A stretch of DNA of 64,000 nt from Tetradesmus obliquus (taxonomy: Eukaryota; Chlorophyta; Chlorophyceae; Sphaeropleales; Scenedesmaceae), in the NCBI GenBank assembly GCA_030272155.1, contig CP126198.1, forward strand, positions 434,001 through 498,000, read 5' to 3'. Shown in pieces: positions 33,380-45,259 of the stretch. Under the pieces are notes generated by a model. That model saw only the letters and a program-made list of their open reading frames with translations. It had not been told where the DNA came from and did no database searches. Both the position numbers and the translations under genes were made by a program. Numbering within the stretch: position 1 is the first letter of the stretch; each line of letters starts with the position of its first letter.

Positions 33380-34956
33380 TCATCGGCAGGTTCAGCTGTG
33401 CATAAACATCGCCAATCTGCTTGTCTGCAGGCATGGTGATCAAGAGAATCTGCAGCATCTCTGCTGCTGATACAGCAGAATTACATGCTTTCGTGCTGTA
33501 CTGCAGGAAGGCATGCTCCTACACCATGCATTCCTGCAAGCAGAACTTGCCCACAACACAGGTTTACCCGTCCCCCGCACTCGCGCCCACGCACCTTGAG
33601 GTGTGCCAGCGAGCAGGTGCTGCCGCTGAACTCGCAGTCCACGTTGCTGCCTGCCAGCCCCGCGTCCACCTCCAGGAAGCCGGAGCTCAGCGCCTCCTTG
33701 AGCCCCGCGCCGCTGGTCAGGTGCTGCACCAGCAGGATGGGCAGGTGCTGCTTCACAAAGCCGCTCACCAGGTGGCCTGCAGGACAGCAAGTAAAGAGAA
33801 GAGATGAGCGCAGTGTGTGAAGCGGCTTGCAGGAGATTCACGTGCGCGCAGGAAGCATGTAGGTTGTCAAGAACCGCACGTATGGCACACCATGCAGCGC
33901 CTACTTGCCATCTTGGTCGCTGAGCACCCAGAGCAAACACTGTTTCTTGCTTGCTTGCTTGCTGACATGCTGTGAACAGCTGCAGGAGCCGTGGCAGCGC
34001 TGGCTCACCATGCGGGCCGTGGCCATCCATCGCCCCAAACATGGACTGCTCCTCAGTGATGTACTTCTCAAATGCGAAGCAGTTGTCCTGGTTGGTCTTC
34101 TTGTAGCCAGGCTCCCTGCCAGCCCTGCTCATGCAGGCCACCTGCACGTCAATTGGGCGCTGCTTCTTGGCTTGCTGCTGAGCCTGCGGGCTGCCGCCTG
34201 CTGCCGCTGCTGCTGCACCCTGTTGATGCTCCTGCAGGCTGCTCTCATCTTCTGCATACATGGCGTACTCGGCCTTGATCTTGTCGGCCAGGTTCTTCTG
34301 CATGTGGGGAGAAGCAGCATCGCAGCACAATCTCACATGGGCACTTGAACAGGGCGGCTATGTTGCCTGCGTATCCCAGCTCAACTGCGGTAGAAGAGCT
34401 AAGTGCAGTGATGACCAAGCACTGCCTTGTACGCTGAATAGGTGTTGCTGTTGCTGCAGTAACTCACGTCATTGGTGACATAGCTGAGGCGCCGTCCGCG
34501 TGTGCCCGCACTGCCACCCTTGATGTCAACGGTGCCATCGGCGCCCTTGCCATTTGCGGTGATGACAGCAACTGCTGGAGGATGCTGCAGCTGTTGCTGA
34601 CGCTGCAGGCAGACACAGGAGGATAATGGGTATGTGTCAGGCCAGCAGCAGTAGCATCAGAACAAGATACAGGCGCACCCGATACACCAGCTCGCCCAGA
34701 AAGCTGCTGCTTACGTTTTTGGCCTCTATGGAATAAGATAGACGCCTTGCACGGGTGGTTTCCGCCGTGTTGGAGCCTGCAGCGTCACAGACAACCCTTA
34801 GCCTTCCTCCTACTTTAGTTGGCTGTGAGCAGGCGCTGGGCCACTGCAAGCCCCGCTCATGCAGCAAACGGCTCATTGGAGCTTACCATTGGCTGGCCTA
34901 AGGTCTGGCTCGACGATAGCGTCGTCCTCGACTTGTTTACTGGTCACACAGCCCAT
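32186..34956 (-). CDS. PP2C-family serine/threonine phosphatase, probably N-myristoylated
   Basis: Exons, right to left: 34887-34956, 34715-34776, 34468-34602, 34009-34297, 33595-33776, 33180-33340, 32814-32924, 32454-32613 and 32186-32281. Phases agree and give 421 residues. It removes phosphate from Ser/Thr using two metal ions. The metal-binding motifs are present: GAMDGHGPHG (~residue 178), GDSRIVLGR, SRALGD, ASDGVWEF and VVDDITAVVV near the C terminus. The protein begins MGCVTSK, a context for N-myristoylation at Gly2 and palmitoylation at Cys3, so membrane attachment is likely. Residues ~20-130 form a low-complexity regulatory extension. The catalytic domain looks complete. Its introns lack exon-edge duplications. 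The gene is divergent from TEF30. Confidence 0.9.
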
Positions 34957-35344
34957 TGTGCAGCCAACGCTGCAGCAAGGAGGTTGTGTAGGCCAGTGAA
35001 CAATTCAGAGGAAATACTTTCAACGTGATTAAGGACGAGAAAGAAAACAGAGAAGGGCACGAGCACAGCTAGTTAAACTTGTAGTGCTGTATTTTGTTTG
35101 TGGTTTGTTTTCAAAACAAACTTAGGCAAATTTATGGCGTTGGCCTCGACTAAAACTACACGACAATTACATGCATCAGGTGCAGCAGCTGTTTTCTGGG
35201 ATTGAAGTCCCAAGTGACTACCAAGTGCCAACAGAGGTGACAACAGCAGCACGATATCTATACAATGTTCTGAAGACCACGACGCTCTTACCTTTCTAGA
35301 CTGACTTCAAAGCATTGAGCTTTTGTTGGCAATCGAAGCAAAAG
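34957..35344. promoter_or_regulatory. Bidirectional promoter region, PP2C / TEF30
   Basis: Only 388 bp separate the two start codons, so the genes must share or abut promoters and 5' UTRs. An AT-rich stretch with TTTGTTTGTGG lies near 35095. No exact TATA box was assigned. Confidence 0.6.
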
Positions 35345-37932
35345 ATGATGCTCAAGCAGCAGCAGCGCCTCGTGGCTGGTTCCACACCAGCAAGGCCCGT
35401 CGCAGTGCAGGTTGGAATAATCTTATTAAGCTACATGTGCTAACCGTTGCTCGCAATCAGCAGTCTAAGCGATCGTGTCTCGTTGCTGTGGTTGTGCAGA
35501 GGGCAGTGCTGGTGCGCGCTGCTCAGACAAAGGTAGCCGGCGCAGCAGCAGCTACTGGCACAGAAGAGTTCATTGAGGTGAGTGCGGCAATGTGCAGCTG
35601 AATGCGTCGGCACGCACTCGGCCCTGACTTGTGCTGTCAGGGTGGCCATTGACTGGCTGGCTGTCCTGCAATCCTCAGGTGGACCTGCCAAAGCCTCTTG
35701 GCCTGAAGTTTGCTCGTGGAGCAGACGGAGGTGCATATGTGGTCACAAACGACCCAAAGCTGGGCAACACAGACCCACGCATCCAGGTAATTGTGCAGGC
35801 TGCTGCTGGCATGGCTGGCTGGGGGTTGCCATGTGCGCGTCTTGGCCCAGTAGCAGTTCCAGTGCTGTGCAGCTCGTGTGCTGCAGCAGATTGCTGCAGC
35901 ACAGCAGGTCATGCCTGCTGTATTGATTACTGTCACATGCGTGACAGCAGCATGCGCAGCTGGGCATGCCTCTGCAACCTTGCTTAATGGTGCACTGGCA
36001 ATATGCAGAAGCCTATCCTTGCACAACCTCACTTCCACATCAGCCACATCACGCCCCTGAATCTCCCACTCACATTGCCTGCCACTGCAGCCTGGAGACA
36101 AGATCGTTAAGATCTCTGCGTCATTCGGCACAGACGTGTGGGATGCACAAAACTACGGGCAGATCATGTACGCCATCCGCACACGCTCAGGCACAGTGTA
36201 CATGATGATCAAGAGCAACAAGGGCGACATGTCAGCACTGCAGGTGCGCAGCAGCACAAAGGGCGCCATGCTGTGTGGCCGTTAATACAGCAATTGCAGC
36301 AGCATCAGCATCAGCAGCAGCAGCAGCTAAGCATGCACACCAGGGCATGCAGCGCTGACAGCAGCAGAGGTGGCTTCCAGACACACCATTGTGCACTTGC
36401 ACAGGTCTCATGAGCATCAGAATTATGACTCACCTTGCCGCCGTCTTGCAGCTGCAGCCACAGGGCTCAAAGCCGTTCATATGCTTCAGCCACCCAGCTA
36501 TTATGCTCTGAGCCATCACAGGGATTGGTGTTGTGCATGCCTGCATCGCCAGCGTTGCCTGCACAACACACAGAAGCAGCCACTGTGAGCTGGCGGCCAC
36601 GACGCAAACGACTTTGTTGCGGATGAGATGGTCGGCAAATACAGCAGCAATCGTGTTGGGTGGTATTGGACTCGGTGTTATCAACCGCTCCTTTGCTTGC
36701 AGGAGGAGGAGATGGACCCTGCGCAGCGCATGGCCAAGACGGAGCGCGCGGGCGGCAACTATGGTGCAGGCACCAAGGAGCTGCAGGCGCGCAACTACGT
36801 GTCCCGCAAGGAGCAGGAGCGCAAGCGCCGCGAGCTGTTTGACGACGCGCTCGTGAAGTTCAACGCGGGCGAGATCGAGGTGCGGCGGCGAAGCCTGCTG
36901 CATAACATTATGTGGTTGGTTTAGCTTCGTACAGCACAGGTGTCTCCTCAAGCCTTTGAGACAGTATGCTGTGGTGATGCATTAAAGCAAAAAACAGAAG
37001 GCAATGATGGGCTGGTTTGCATAGGCACTTGTAACGTGTAGCCGTGAGGAGGCTGCCTAGCACCCTTTTACGTGCAAGTGAATGCCTGAGCAGTAATGGC
37101 AATGGCATTGGGCCTAGCTCCGCATGCTCTCTCTGGCCACACCACGCTCAGTGCTCATGAGGTTGGCCTCACCGTTGGGGTGAGCATGCGCTGCTGCTGC
37201 TAATGGTGGTGCTGCTGCTGCTGCTGTGCCGCAGTCTGCGCTGGTGGACCTGGAGAACGTTGCAGCGCTGGAGCCGCGCAACTATGTGGGCGACAACCTC
37301 AGCCGTGTCACCCCCATCCTGCCAGTGACGCACTACAACATCGCGTGCTGCTACTCCATGCTGAAGCAGGTGCGTGTTCTGACATAGGACAGCAGTCAGC
37401 AGCTGTTGGACATGAAGCAGCAGCTGCTGAGGACAGGTGGACATGCAGGTGTTGATGTTGAGTGGAGCAGCAATGTAAACGCGCTACTGAGGAGTGTGTA
37501 TTCAAGGCCTGGGCCTGACACACACGTGCGCATACCAACACGCAACATATAATGGTGCAGTCGCTTGAGCACCACCATGTTGTCTAACCACCGTGCTTCT
37601 TATCGGCAGCTGCACCTCATCAAACACCAGCATTTATTGTGAACCATCTACACGGTTGCTCACCCGTAGGTGGACGAGGGCCTGCGCAGCCTGGACATGG
37701 CCATGCTGACTCAGTGTCATTTCTGCAAGGTAATATTTATCTCGCCAAATCTCTCCTGCATGTCTGCAGGTGGATGAGGGCCTGCGCAGCCTGGACATGG
37801 CCATGAACTGCGGGTTTGAGGACTACGCCAAGGTGCGCTCCGACAAGAACCTGGCCGCGCTGCGCGCCAGCCCCAAGTTCCAGCCGCTGCTGGAGAAGTA
37901 CGACGAGCCAGGTGGGCATGTGAAAGGCGGGC

Positions 37933-37972
<40 letters not shown>

Positions 37973-38294
37973 AAGTTGCCAGCGCCGGCGTCAATTAGAT
38001 CTGATGTGTGGATGCTCGGCCAGCTAGCTGTTCATTGCCTGCTTGCCAGCTGCTGCAGTAGGGGCTGTGTCTGCATTTTGTTGGGAAAATGGCCCCAGGT
38101 GTGCTGGCGTTGCCCCGCACAATCTGCTGCAAGGCTGAACATGACTTCATGCCCGGTGTGCTTCGCGCTGTACTGGCATTACGTATGCTGCCCGTGCGTG
38201 CACCTGCCGTTTGTCCATGCTTGCAGTGATCAACTGGCGCGCAGTTGAGAGCACACTGGGTGTGTTCGGCAAGCTGTTTAAGAAGGACAAGTGA
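35345..38294 (+). CDS. TEF30: Thylakoid PDZ/TPR protein TEF30 (MET1/ZKT), photosystem II assembly and repair
   Basis: Exons are 35345-35410, 35500-35577, 35679-35786, 36091-36243, 36703-36879, 37235-37369, 37770-37911 and 38227-38294. Phases agree and give 308 residues. Order: an N-terminal transit-peptide-like stretch ([14 protein letters not shown]), a PDZ domain ([26 protein letters not shown]), the K-box-like linker ([18 protein letters not shown]) and TPR repeats ([25 protein letters not shown]). It ends [11 protein letters not shown]. This matches the Arabidopsis MET1/ZKT and Chlamydomonas TEF30 layout. Those proteins sit on stromal thylakoids and help rebuild PSII supercomplexes. The start could be the ATG at 35345 or the adjacent one at 35348. 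A partial extra copy of exon 7 lies at 37671. Confidence 0.9.
37671..37820 (+). repeat. Exon-edge duplication: acceptor side of TEF30 exon 7, 2 copies
   Basis: Acceptor plus the codons [12 protein letters not shown] occur at about 37671 and at 37770. After the shared part, the first copy diverges into intron sequence. Confidence 0.85.
37935..37973 (+). repeat. (CTG)~13 in the last TEF30 intron
   Basis: A perfect CTG run lies 24 bases downstream of the exon 7 donor, in sense orientation. Confidence 0.95.
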
Positions 38295-39523
38295 AGTTCA
38301 CAATGATCAGCGAAGCATACTTCACCGGGGAATATCGTGTGCTGGCAGTTCCGTGTGTGTCAGCGTTGACTTGGTGTCATGAGTCGACGGGGCGAGAATT
38401 GTTTTTGCCAAACAGCAATGGTTTGGACGCCTGTTTGTCGCTGCGGAAAGCGTGTTTTGAGCTCAGTGCAAGCCGTGCACAGTTGCGCTGCTGTGTACGG
38501 CTGAAATTTTGCACTGCATCTTTCTGCAGACGTTGCTGCTGGCAGTGCTGCACAGGTGACTTGGCCTGAGATATAGCAGGAGAGTGGCAGCAAAAGTGAG
38601 GCTGCGGCTGCTGCTGTGGGTGCTGCTGCTCATGCGGCAGTCGTCTTGTTGGCAGCTGCGGTTGCGCTGGTATGCTGCGGCAGTGAGCGAGAGATTGAGA
38701 GAGCAGTGGTGTTACATTTTTTTTGTTGTTGGCGAGTATAGGCGTACATCATACGCAGCATTATAAGCTGTGATTGCAGCTTGCAGTGTGCTAGAGTGGC
38801 TGCTGCAGGCAGGCAGGCAACCAGTGTTTGGGCTCTGTTTTGTTGCGCTGTGCAGCTGGCTGGGCAACCAGCACCCATCCTTTGTGTGGCAAGTCTACTA
38901 TGGCACTGCCGCACTTGCTGCACTTGCTGCTGCTGTGCCACCAGCCTGAGTTCTGGTAACAAATACTCGACGTGCTTGAAACGCGTCCTGTGAACGGCGT
39001 TAAATATCTGTCCAGGTCCAATGAGCTCATGTGCACTGGCAGCTTCGCTGCTCAGCTGCAAAGGCCCTGCTAGGGCAGTCCTAGTGTCATACTGTTGTAA
39101 TGTGGCACGTCTTGGCTTGCCTCCACCTATGCCTAGCTCAGCTTCCTGTGCTAGGCTAGTAATCACACGAACATTGGTGTGAAACATTGAGCTGTGTGAG
39201 ATCGTGGCAGCAGCAGCAGCAGCAGCGGCAGCAGTGACGAAGAAGTAGCAGCACCAGTAGCAAGGAGCAGGAGCTGACTGTACAGCAGAAGCACCCTACG
39301 GCTGCTGGACCATTGAATGTCTTGATGTGCACTTAAGTGCGGTGGGAAATCAATGGCCCACCACATTCCACACTCCACACTCCGCACTCCGCGTTCAAAA
39401 AAAACTAACAGTTTTGGCGGGCTACACACCCCGTGCTCAAGCCGCTTAGTACGCGTCGAGGCACCTGCAGCTCTGCATTGCTGTTTATCTTCTGTTGTTC
39501 TCGGCCGCTTTCGACGCGTCGTG
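38295..39523. other. Intergenic region, TEF30 3' flank and MCMBP promoter
   Basis: A 1.2 kb tandem-gene spacer. A TGTAA occurs near 39096. A 185-codon minus-strand frame (38630-39187) has no splice context or domain and is probably chance. An E2F-like site lies at 39413. Confidence 0.5.
39413..39420 (+). promoter_or_regulatory. E2F-type site (TTTGGCGG) upstream of MCMBP
   Basis: TTTGGCGG fits the E2F consensus TTTSSCGS exactly. It lies about 104 bp before the MCMBP start codon. The plant orthologue ETG1 is named as an E2F target gene. Confidence 0.6.
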
Positions 39524-41717
39524 ATGAACATGCAGCCCTCTATCACAGACGATCTGGCCAGGCCTCTGCATGCAATTCCAGGACTGCTTGCGAGTTATGA
39601 TGGAAGAAACCACAATCAGCTTTTCAACTCGGTTGCGGCACACTTTGGCAAGCTGGGAGCTCCTGACCATCTCCAGCAGGTGCTTGCCCAGCACAAGCAG
39701 CACGCGTTGAAAAGGGGATGAGCTGCTTCAATAAGTTTGGTTATAGTACTTGCTGTCAACATATCGCTCTAACACGGCAACTAGTGCTGCAGGTGCCGAT
39801 CCTTACGCATGAAAATGCAGAATCCATCCCTGCCAACACACTCGTGCGATTCAGGGGCATGGTGGGTGGTTTTGACTATAATCGTCGTTTGATCCATGTT
39901 TGTAGCAGCTTGGTTTCTCGTTAGCGTCCTGCATGTGCCACGTTACTCGTGCTCAGCACCAGCCTGCTGCTGTTGCTGCTGCAGTGCTGGGCTGTTGCTC
40001 CATCCCATGTCAGCGCTCAAACATACTTAAGCTAACACCTCTATAATGCATCATTAAAAATTAAACGAAAAGTCGCCTAAACGCGTCCGTGTTGCTGCTG
40101 CAGGTGGCAGACATGTTCAACCCAGAATTTTTTGTGGGGGCCTACAGGGCCCCAGGCGGCCCATGGAAGCCAGCAGCACTCTACACAGGTACCAGCATCT
40201 GGTCAAACAACAACATGCATGTGCCGCAGTACTGCACCTGCATTGTTTTGTAGCTGTGTCAGCTTGAATCGTGCGTACGACGCAGTCCAACCATTTCTGC
40301 TGCCTAGCTATATGGCCAATCCAATGGCCGCAGGCCCTCAAGCATGGTGGGCTCATAGGGCACGCTGTCCACCTCAACCGCTTGATAAAGCAATTGCAAT
40401 GCATACAGCAGCAGGGCCCATACTACGCCTGCACTGCACACACGATCTTCACATCAAAACCATAATAAACACACTATTGCGCTGCGTTGCTTGCAGATGT
40501 CGTGCCCGAGGACATCGACGCAGCAGCGGAGAGCGCCATCATGGAACGGCGGCCGCTGCTGCTGACGCCGGTGCCTCACGAGCAGCCCTGGGCAACAGCA
40601 GCATGGGCGGGCCACCCAGTGGAGCCGCCGACTCCAAGTGAGGAGTTTTTGGCAGACTGTCAGCATAGGATCAACCAACCACATACAGCGCCCGTCGACA
40701 GTTGAAAGGGTGGTAGGCACAAGTGTACCATACCGCACACACCGAGTGCCAATTGTTCTGTTGACAGGATGGTGATGGATCGTAAAACAAATTTGTGATT
40801 GTGTTTGCAGACGATGTGTGTCATGCTGCAACAAAGCCGTGTAGCATTTGCACTAGGAACTGGCGGCATGTGGCACAGTATATGGCCTCCTCACCACAGC
40901 GCTGCACGCCTACTGCTGCTATCCTTGCCGCGTGTTGCTGCAGGTGCCACTGATAGGAGCAAGCGTGCAAGGGAGCCAGGCAGCAACGACCTACTAGAGC
41001 CTGCACTGCTGCGCAGCAGCAATGCAGCAGCAGCTGACAAGGCAGATGCCGCAGCCAGCAGCAAGGCACCACGCATTGCAGGCAGCAGCGATACAGACAA
41101 GCCATTTATTGAGCCTGATGCACACCCCACCAGTGTCGCACATGATCGGGACCAGGACCAGCAGCGCCCGCAGCAGCAGCAGCAGCAGGGCAGTGCGGCG
41201 GCAGCAGCAGTGGACGAGCATGCGCAGCAGCACCCCAACTTCCAGCCTGGCGACTGCATTGTGCAGGTGCGGCGCGCTGGCCAGTACAGCTTCTGCCATG
41301 GCTTTGCATAAGCATAGTGTTCTGTGCACCTGCATGCGGAAACAGAGTGTACGTGTACAGGTGGTGTTGTACATCTGCTGGCCTTGAACTTGGTCAGTTG
41401 GGGCTAGGAAGGCTGCTACCTCCGTGTGCTCACACAGCCGCTGCTGCTGCGCTGCTGCTGCTGTTGCTGCCGTGCACTTTTCATCTGAACACAACCAGGT
41501 GTACTCCGACTTCGACGGCTTCCGCCTGCACGATGTCGTCGAGGTGCTGGGCGTGATGAGCGTGGTGCCAGTAAACCTCACACTGCTGCTGCTGCTGCTG
41601 CTGCTGCTGCCACCTGTCAACATCAGGTGTACTCCGACTTTGACGGCTTCCGGCTGCACGACGTCGTCGAGGTGCTGGGCTGTAAGGCATGACTGCCTGT
41701 AAACGTCACACTGCTGC

Positions 41718-41751
<34 letters not shown>

Positions 41752-44700
41752 ATGTGCTGCGCAGGTGTACTCCGATTTTGACGGCTTCCGGCTGCACGAT
41801 GTGGTGGAGGTGCTGGGCGTGATGAGCGTGGTGCCGGGCCTGGCAGCGCTGCTGCAGCAGCAGCAGGGCGGTGATGTGGCAGGTGCAGCAGCAGCAGCAG
41901 CAGCAGGCGGTGTGGCTGCGGGTGGCGACGGCATGGATGTGGATGATGGGGGCTTCTGGGAGCAGGATGTGGCTGCACTGCCACCAACAAGCCAGGTTAG
42001 GTGGTAGCGTGGTAGCGTGCCTTGTTTTGAGGCTGTTTTGGGACTGTTTTTGTGATGGAATCAGCTGAGGGCTACTTCTGAGCAGCTCCTTGCTGTGTGT
42101 GTCATCTAGCAATATAACCACGGCAGTGGCAATGAGTATGCTGCCCTAATGTATGTTGCCGGTTGTGCTGCAGGTGACGCGCCTGCACGCACTGGCCATC
42201 CGCAAGCTACCACCCCTGACCACCACCAGCAGCAGCAGCAGCACCGCTGCTGCAGCAGATCTGCAGCAGCAGCAGCAGCCGGCCGCGCTGCCCAGGTCCC
42301 TGCCTGGTCACCTGGCGGGCCATCTGCCGCTGCTGCGTCAGCGTGCATTGGCACTGCTGGCTGCGCCGCTGGCTGGTGACATGCTGGCGGCTGAGTACCT
42401 ACTGCTGGCTGCACTGGGCTCGGTGAGTGCTCAGCAGTGCTGTTTCTTGCTTCTTGTGTATTTGAAACACAAGCTGCAATTACTGCAACATCTAGAACAG
42501 GGTATGCTATGCACCAGACATACTTACATGACTGGTGTGGGCGGCTGTCTCCTTATGGCCATGGACAGTCAGTTTGTTGCTTATGCCTGTTGTCACAGCC
42601 TCTGTTGAGCAATTGGCACCTGAGCACTTTTGTATATTGGCCGCGCAGGCGGTGTAGCGGCTTGAGTGTAACAGTGCAATCCCTCTTCTTTTGCGCAGGT
42701 GACGAACCGCGGGGAGGCTGGCGAGGCGATGGGGCTGCTGCCCCTCATGCATGTCATATAACACGAATCACTCATTTTAAATTGAATCTGTCTGCACCGC
42801 AGGTGATGAACCGCGGGGAGGCGGGCGAGGCGATGGGGCTGCTGCCCCTCATGCATATCATATAATACGAATCACTCATTATGAATTGAATCTGTCTGCG
42901 CCGCAGGTGATGAACCGCGGGGAGGCGGGCGAGGCGATGGGCCTGCTGCAGCTCAACCTCACCCACGTGCCCAGCAGTGGGGCCGGCAGCAAAGGTGCGT
43001 GCGCTGCAGCAGCACGATGGAGTAAACGCTCTGTGTACATGCAATTCTCATGCTATCTTGGATGATGGGGAATGCTAACGCAGCGCGCTGACGCAAGGCA
43101 ATTCAAGAGGTCGAGTACGCCGCAGAACCTTGTGCGAGAGTCTGCATGGTTGGCACGACCGTTGATACACTTCGAAGCACCATCCACGTTGACGACATGC
43201 GCATCACACTGCTGCTGCTGCTGCTTCTGCTGGTGCTGCTGCTGCTGCTGCTGTCATGTGTTGCTGTGTGCAGCGCCTGGTCTGGTGCCTGGGCTGGCTG
43301 CTGCGCTGCGCAGCCTGCTGCCGCATGTGGCCCTGATGCCTCTGGACGTGCTGGCCCTCAACAACAAGTAGGCACCAAGAGTTGGACTTGATCCTATGAT
43401 AGCGCTTGCAACGCCGGACACATGACAGAACTGTACTTGACACACGCATTGTGACCGTTGTGCATGCTGACTGCTGGCGTCGCTGACAGTGCATGCTACT
43501 GTGGCGGTAAATCCCTCAGACCAGCAGTCAGCTGGCTTTTGCAATGCAATGTTGGTTAGAGCAGGCGCAACCTTTCCCTGTTGTCGGTCAGGAGTGCTTT
43601 GTGGCTGACTGTCCTATGCCCTGCAGCCCTGCATATAATTCTCCTCCTGCATCTGCCATCCCTGCTGCTGCTGCCGTCGTGCAGGCGCTGGTACCCGCAG
43701 CAGCACGCAGCCTCAGGCCGTCTGTTCCGCGGCTGCCTGCAGCTGACGGCCGGCACGCTGCTGCTGCTGGATGAGACGGCGCTGGGCCCTGGCCAGCTGG
43801 GCGATGCAGGCGTGAAGAACCTGCAGGTGGGTGGCAGCAGGGGCTGTGAAGAGGGAGTTTGCACTTTGCAAGGATACACAAGATGAAACTGGGCATCGAA
43901 ATGGGCGTCGATATTACTCATCCAACTAGGATAATGAAAGGGTGGTGTGTTCAGGTCCTGTGGGGTGTGCCAGTGTACGAGTGTGTCCTGCTGCTGTTGT
44001 CCTGCTGCTGCTTGATGAGACAGCGCTGGGCCCTGGGCAGCTGGGCGGTGCAGGCGTAAAGAACTTGCAGGTGGGCTGGTGCAGGGTTGCTGCACACATA
44101 TTTTCTTAAAGAGCAACAGCATGCTGAAGGTGGCATCCTTACATGGGTGTTCAGATTGGAGTGCGGCCACAAGGCGGTTGCAGTTGAAACCATGTGCCGC
44201 CCTCACACCATCACAGCCCTCTGCGCTGCTAGGCAAGGCTGCCGGCGCTCACAATCGGCGGACGTGCTTCTGCTGCGTGTCCTGCAGGCGCTGCGGCAGG
44301 TGCTGACGCAGCAGCAGCTGCCCTGCGGCTGCCAGGTGTACACACACAACCTCAGCGTGAACCAGCCGGCAGTCGTGCTCAGCAGCACCCGCAGCGTGCT
44401 GCGTGACAGCCTTGCGCTGTCGCTGCCGCTGCAGCCGCAGCGCCCGGTGCTGGTCAAACCCGGTCAAACCGGTCAAACTGGTCAAACCGGCAGCTTTGAC
44501 CAAGCCGGCGCGCCTGCAGCAGTAGTGGACTGGGCGGCAGCAGATGTGGCTGGCCCGGAGGCTGTTGCAGCAGCAGCGGCAGCAATGCCTGAGCTTGCGG
44601 CTGTGAGGGAGTATCTTGCTGCTGCTCGTGGCCTGGAGTGCCGGATGGATCAGGCGGCGGCTGAGGCGTGCGTGACGCGGTTTAGGGCCATGCAGCAGGC

Positions 44701-45259
44701 AAACCCTGGCATCGGCATGGAGGACCTGAACCTGATCATCACGGTGGGTGCAGCATATGCGTTTGCAGCAGGCTGAGCTTATACGCTGTGTTAGCGGCAG
44801 CTGATGTTTCAGTGTGCTCGGCCAGCCACACACATGTACGCAGGGGTGCGTTGTTGCACACAGGTTGACAGAGCAGGCAGATATCAAGCAAGAGCTGTGG
44901 CATCTGCTACACATGCTTTGGTCCTGGATGCATTTCTGGCTGTTGCTTGTATTGCATGTGACTGACTAGTCCTCGCACGTGTCCAAGGGCTCACCCTCCG
45001 GACTTCTGCTGCTGCTGCTGCTGCTGCTGCTGGGGGACCCCTTCTTGCTATGTGAGTACACATTATGTTGCATGCGATTGCATTGATTGACCTGCATGCA
45101 CGTTATAACCCTTTTATGCTGCTGCTGCTGCTGCTGCTGCAGGTGTCCAAGCTGCTGTCGGTGAGCCTGGGCCATGAGCAGTTCAGCATCGAGAGCTGGG
45201 AGCGAGCCATGCAGCTGGAGCAGCTGCGCAAGCAGCGCCTGGCAGCAGCACAGCAGTAG
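39524..45259 (+). CDS. MCMBP: Mini-chromosome maintenance complex-binding protein (MCMBP/ETG1)
   Basis: Exons are 39524-39679, 39793-39861, 40104-40188, 40497-40637, 40944-41266, 41765-41995, 42174-42422, 42907-42994, 43274-43367, 43685-43826, 44288-44743 and 45143-45259. Phases agree and give 716 residues. MCMBP binds MCM helicase subunits and acts in MCM assembly, replication and sister-chromatid cohesion. Family landmarks: IPANTLVRFRGMVADMF, PEFFVGAYRAPGG, VYSDFDGFRLHDVVEVLGV, GCLQLTAGTLLLLDETAL and the C-terminal ISWERAMQLEQLRKQ-like end. Residues ~165-250 are an acidic/Gln-rich insert, and GQTGQTGQTG in exon 11 is a small in-frame repeat. The frame stays open upstream of the chosen start, but MNMQPSITDDL agrees with the family N terminus. 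Exons 6, 8, 10 and 12 have partial tandem copies. Confidence 0.9.
41499..41840 (+). repeat. Exon-edge array: MCMBP exon 6 acceptor side, 3 copies
   Basis: Acceptor plus VYSDFDGFRLHDVVEVLG begin at 41499, 41637 and 41765, separated by sense CTG runs. The first two copies are followed by gtaaac and gtaagg, so they could behave as mini-exons. Confidence 0.9.
42699..42960 (+). repeat. Exon-edge array: MCMBP exon 8 acceptor side, 3 copies, 104 bp period
   Basis: Units begin at 42699, 42803 and 42907, exactly 104 bp apart and almost identical. Each has a good CAG acceptor followed by VMNRGEAGEAMGLL codons. Confidence 0.95.
43770..44075 (+). repeat. Exon-edge duplication: MCMBP exon 10 donor side, 2 copies
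   Basis: The exon end LLLLDETALGPGQLG...KNLQ plus gtggg donor (to 43826) is repeated, with substitutions, at about 44007-44070. Confidence 0.8.

Noticed and set aside
38630..39187. 185-codon minus-strand frame
   Set aside because: It lies in the TEF30 3' flank, with no domain, no splice sites in context and low-complexity composition.
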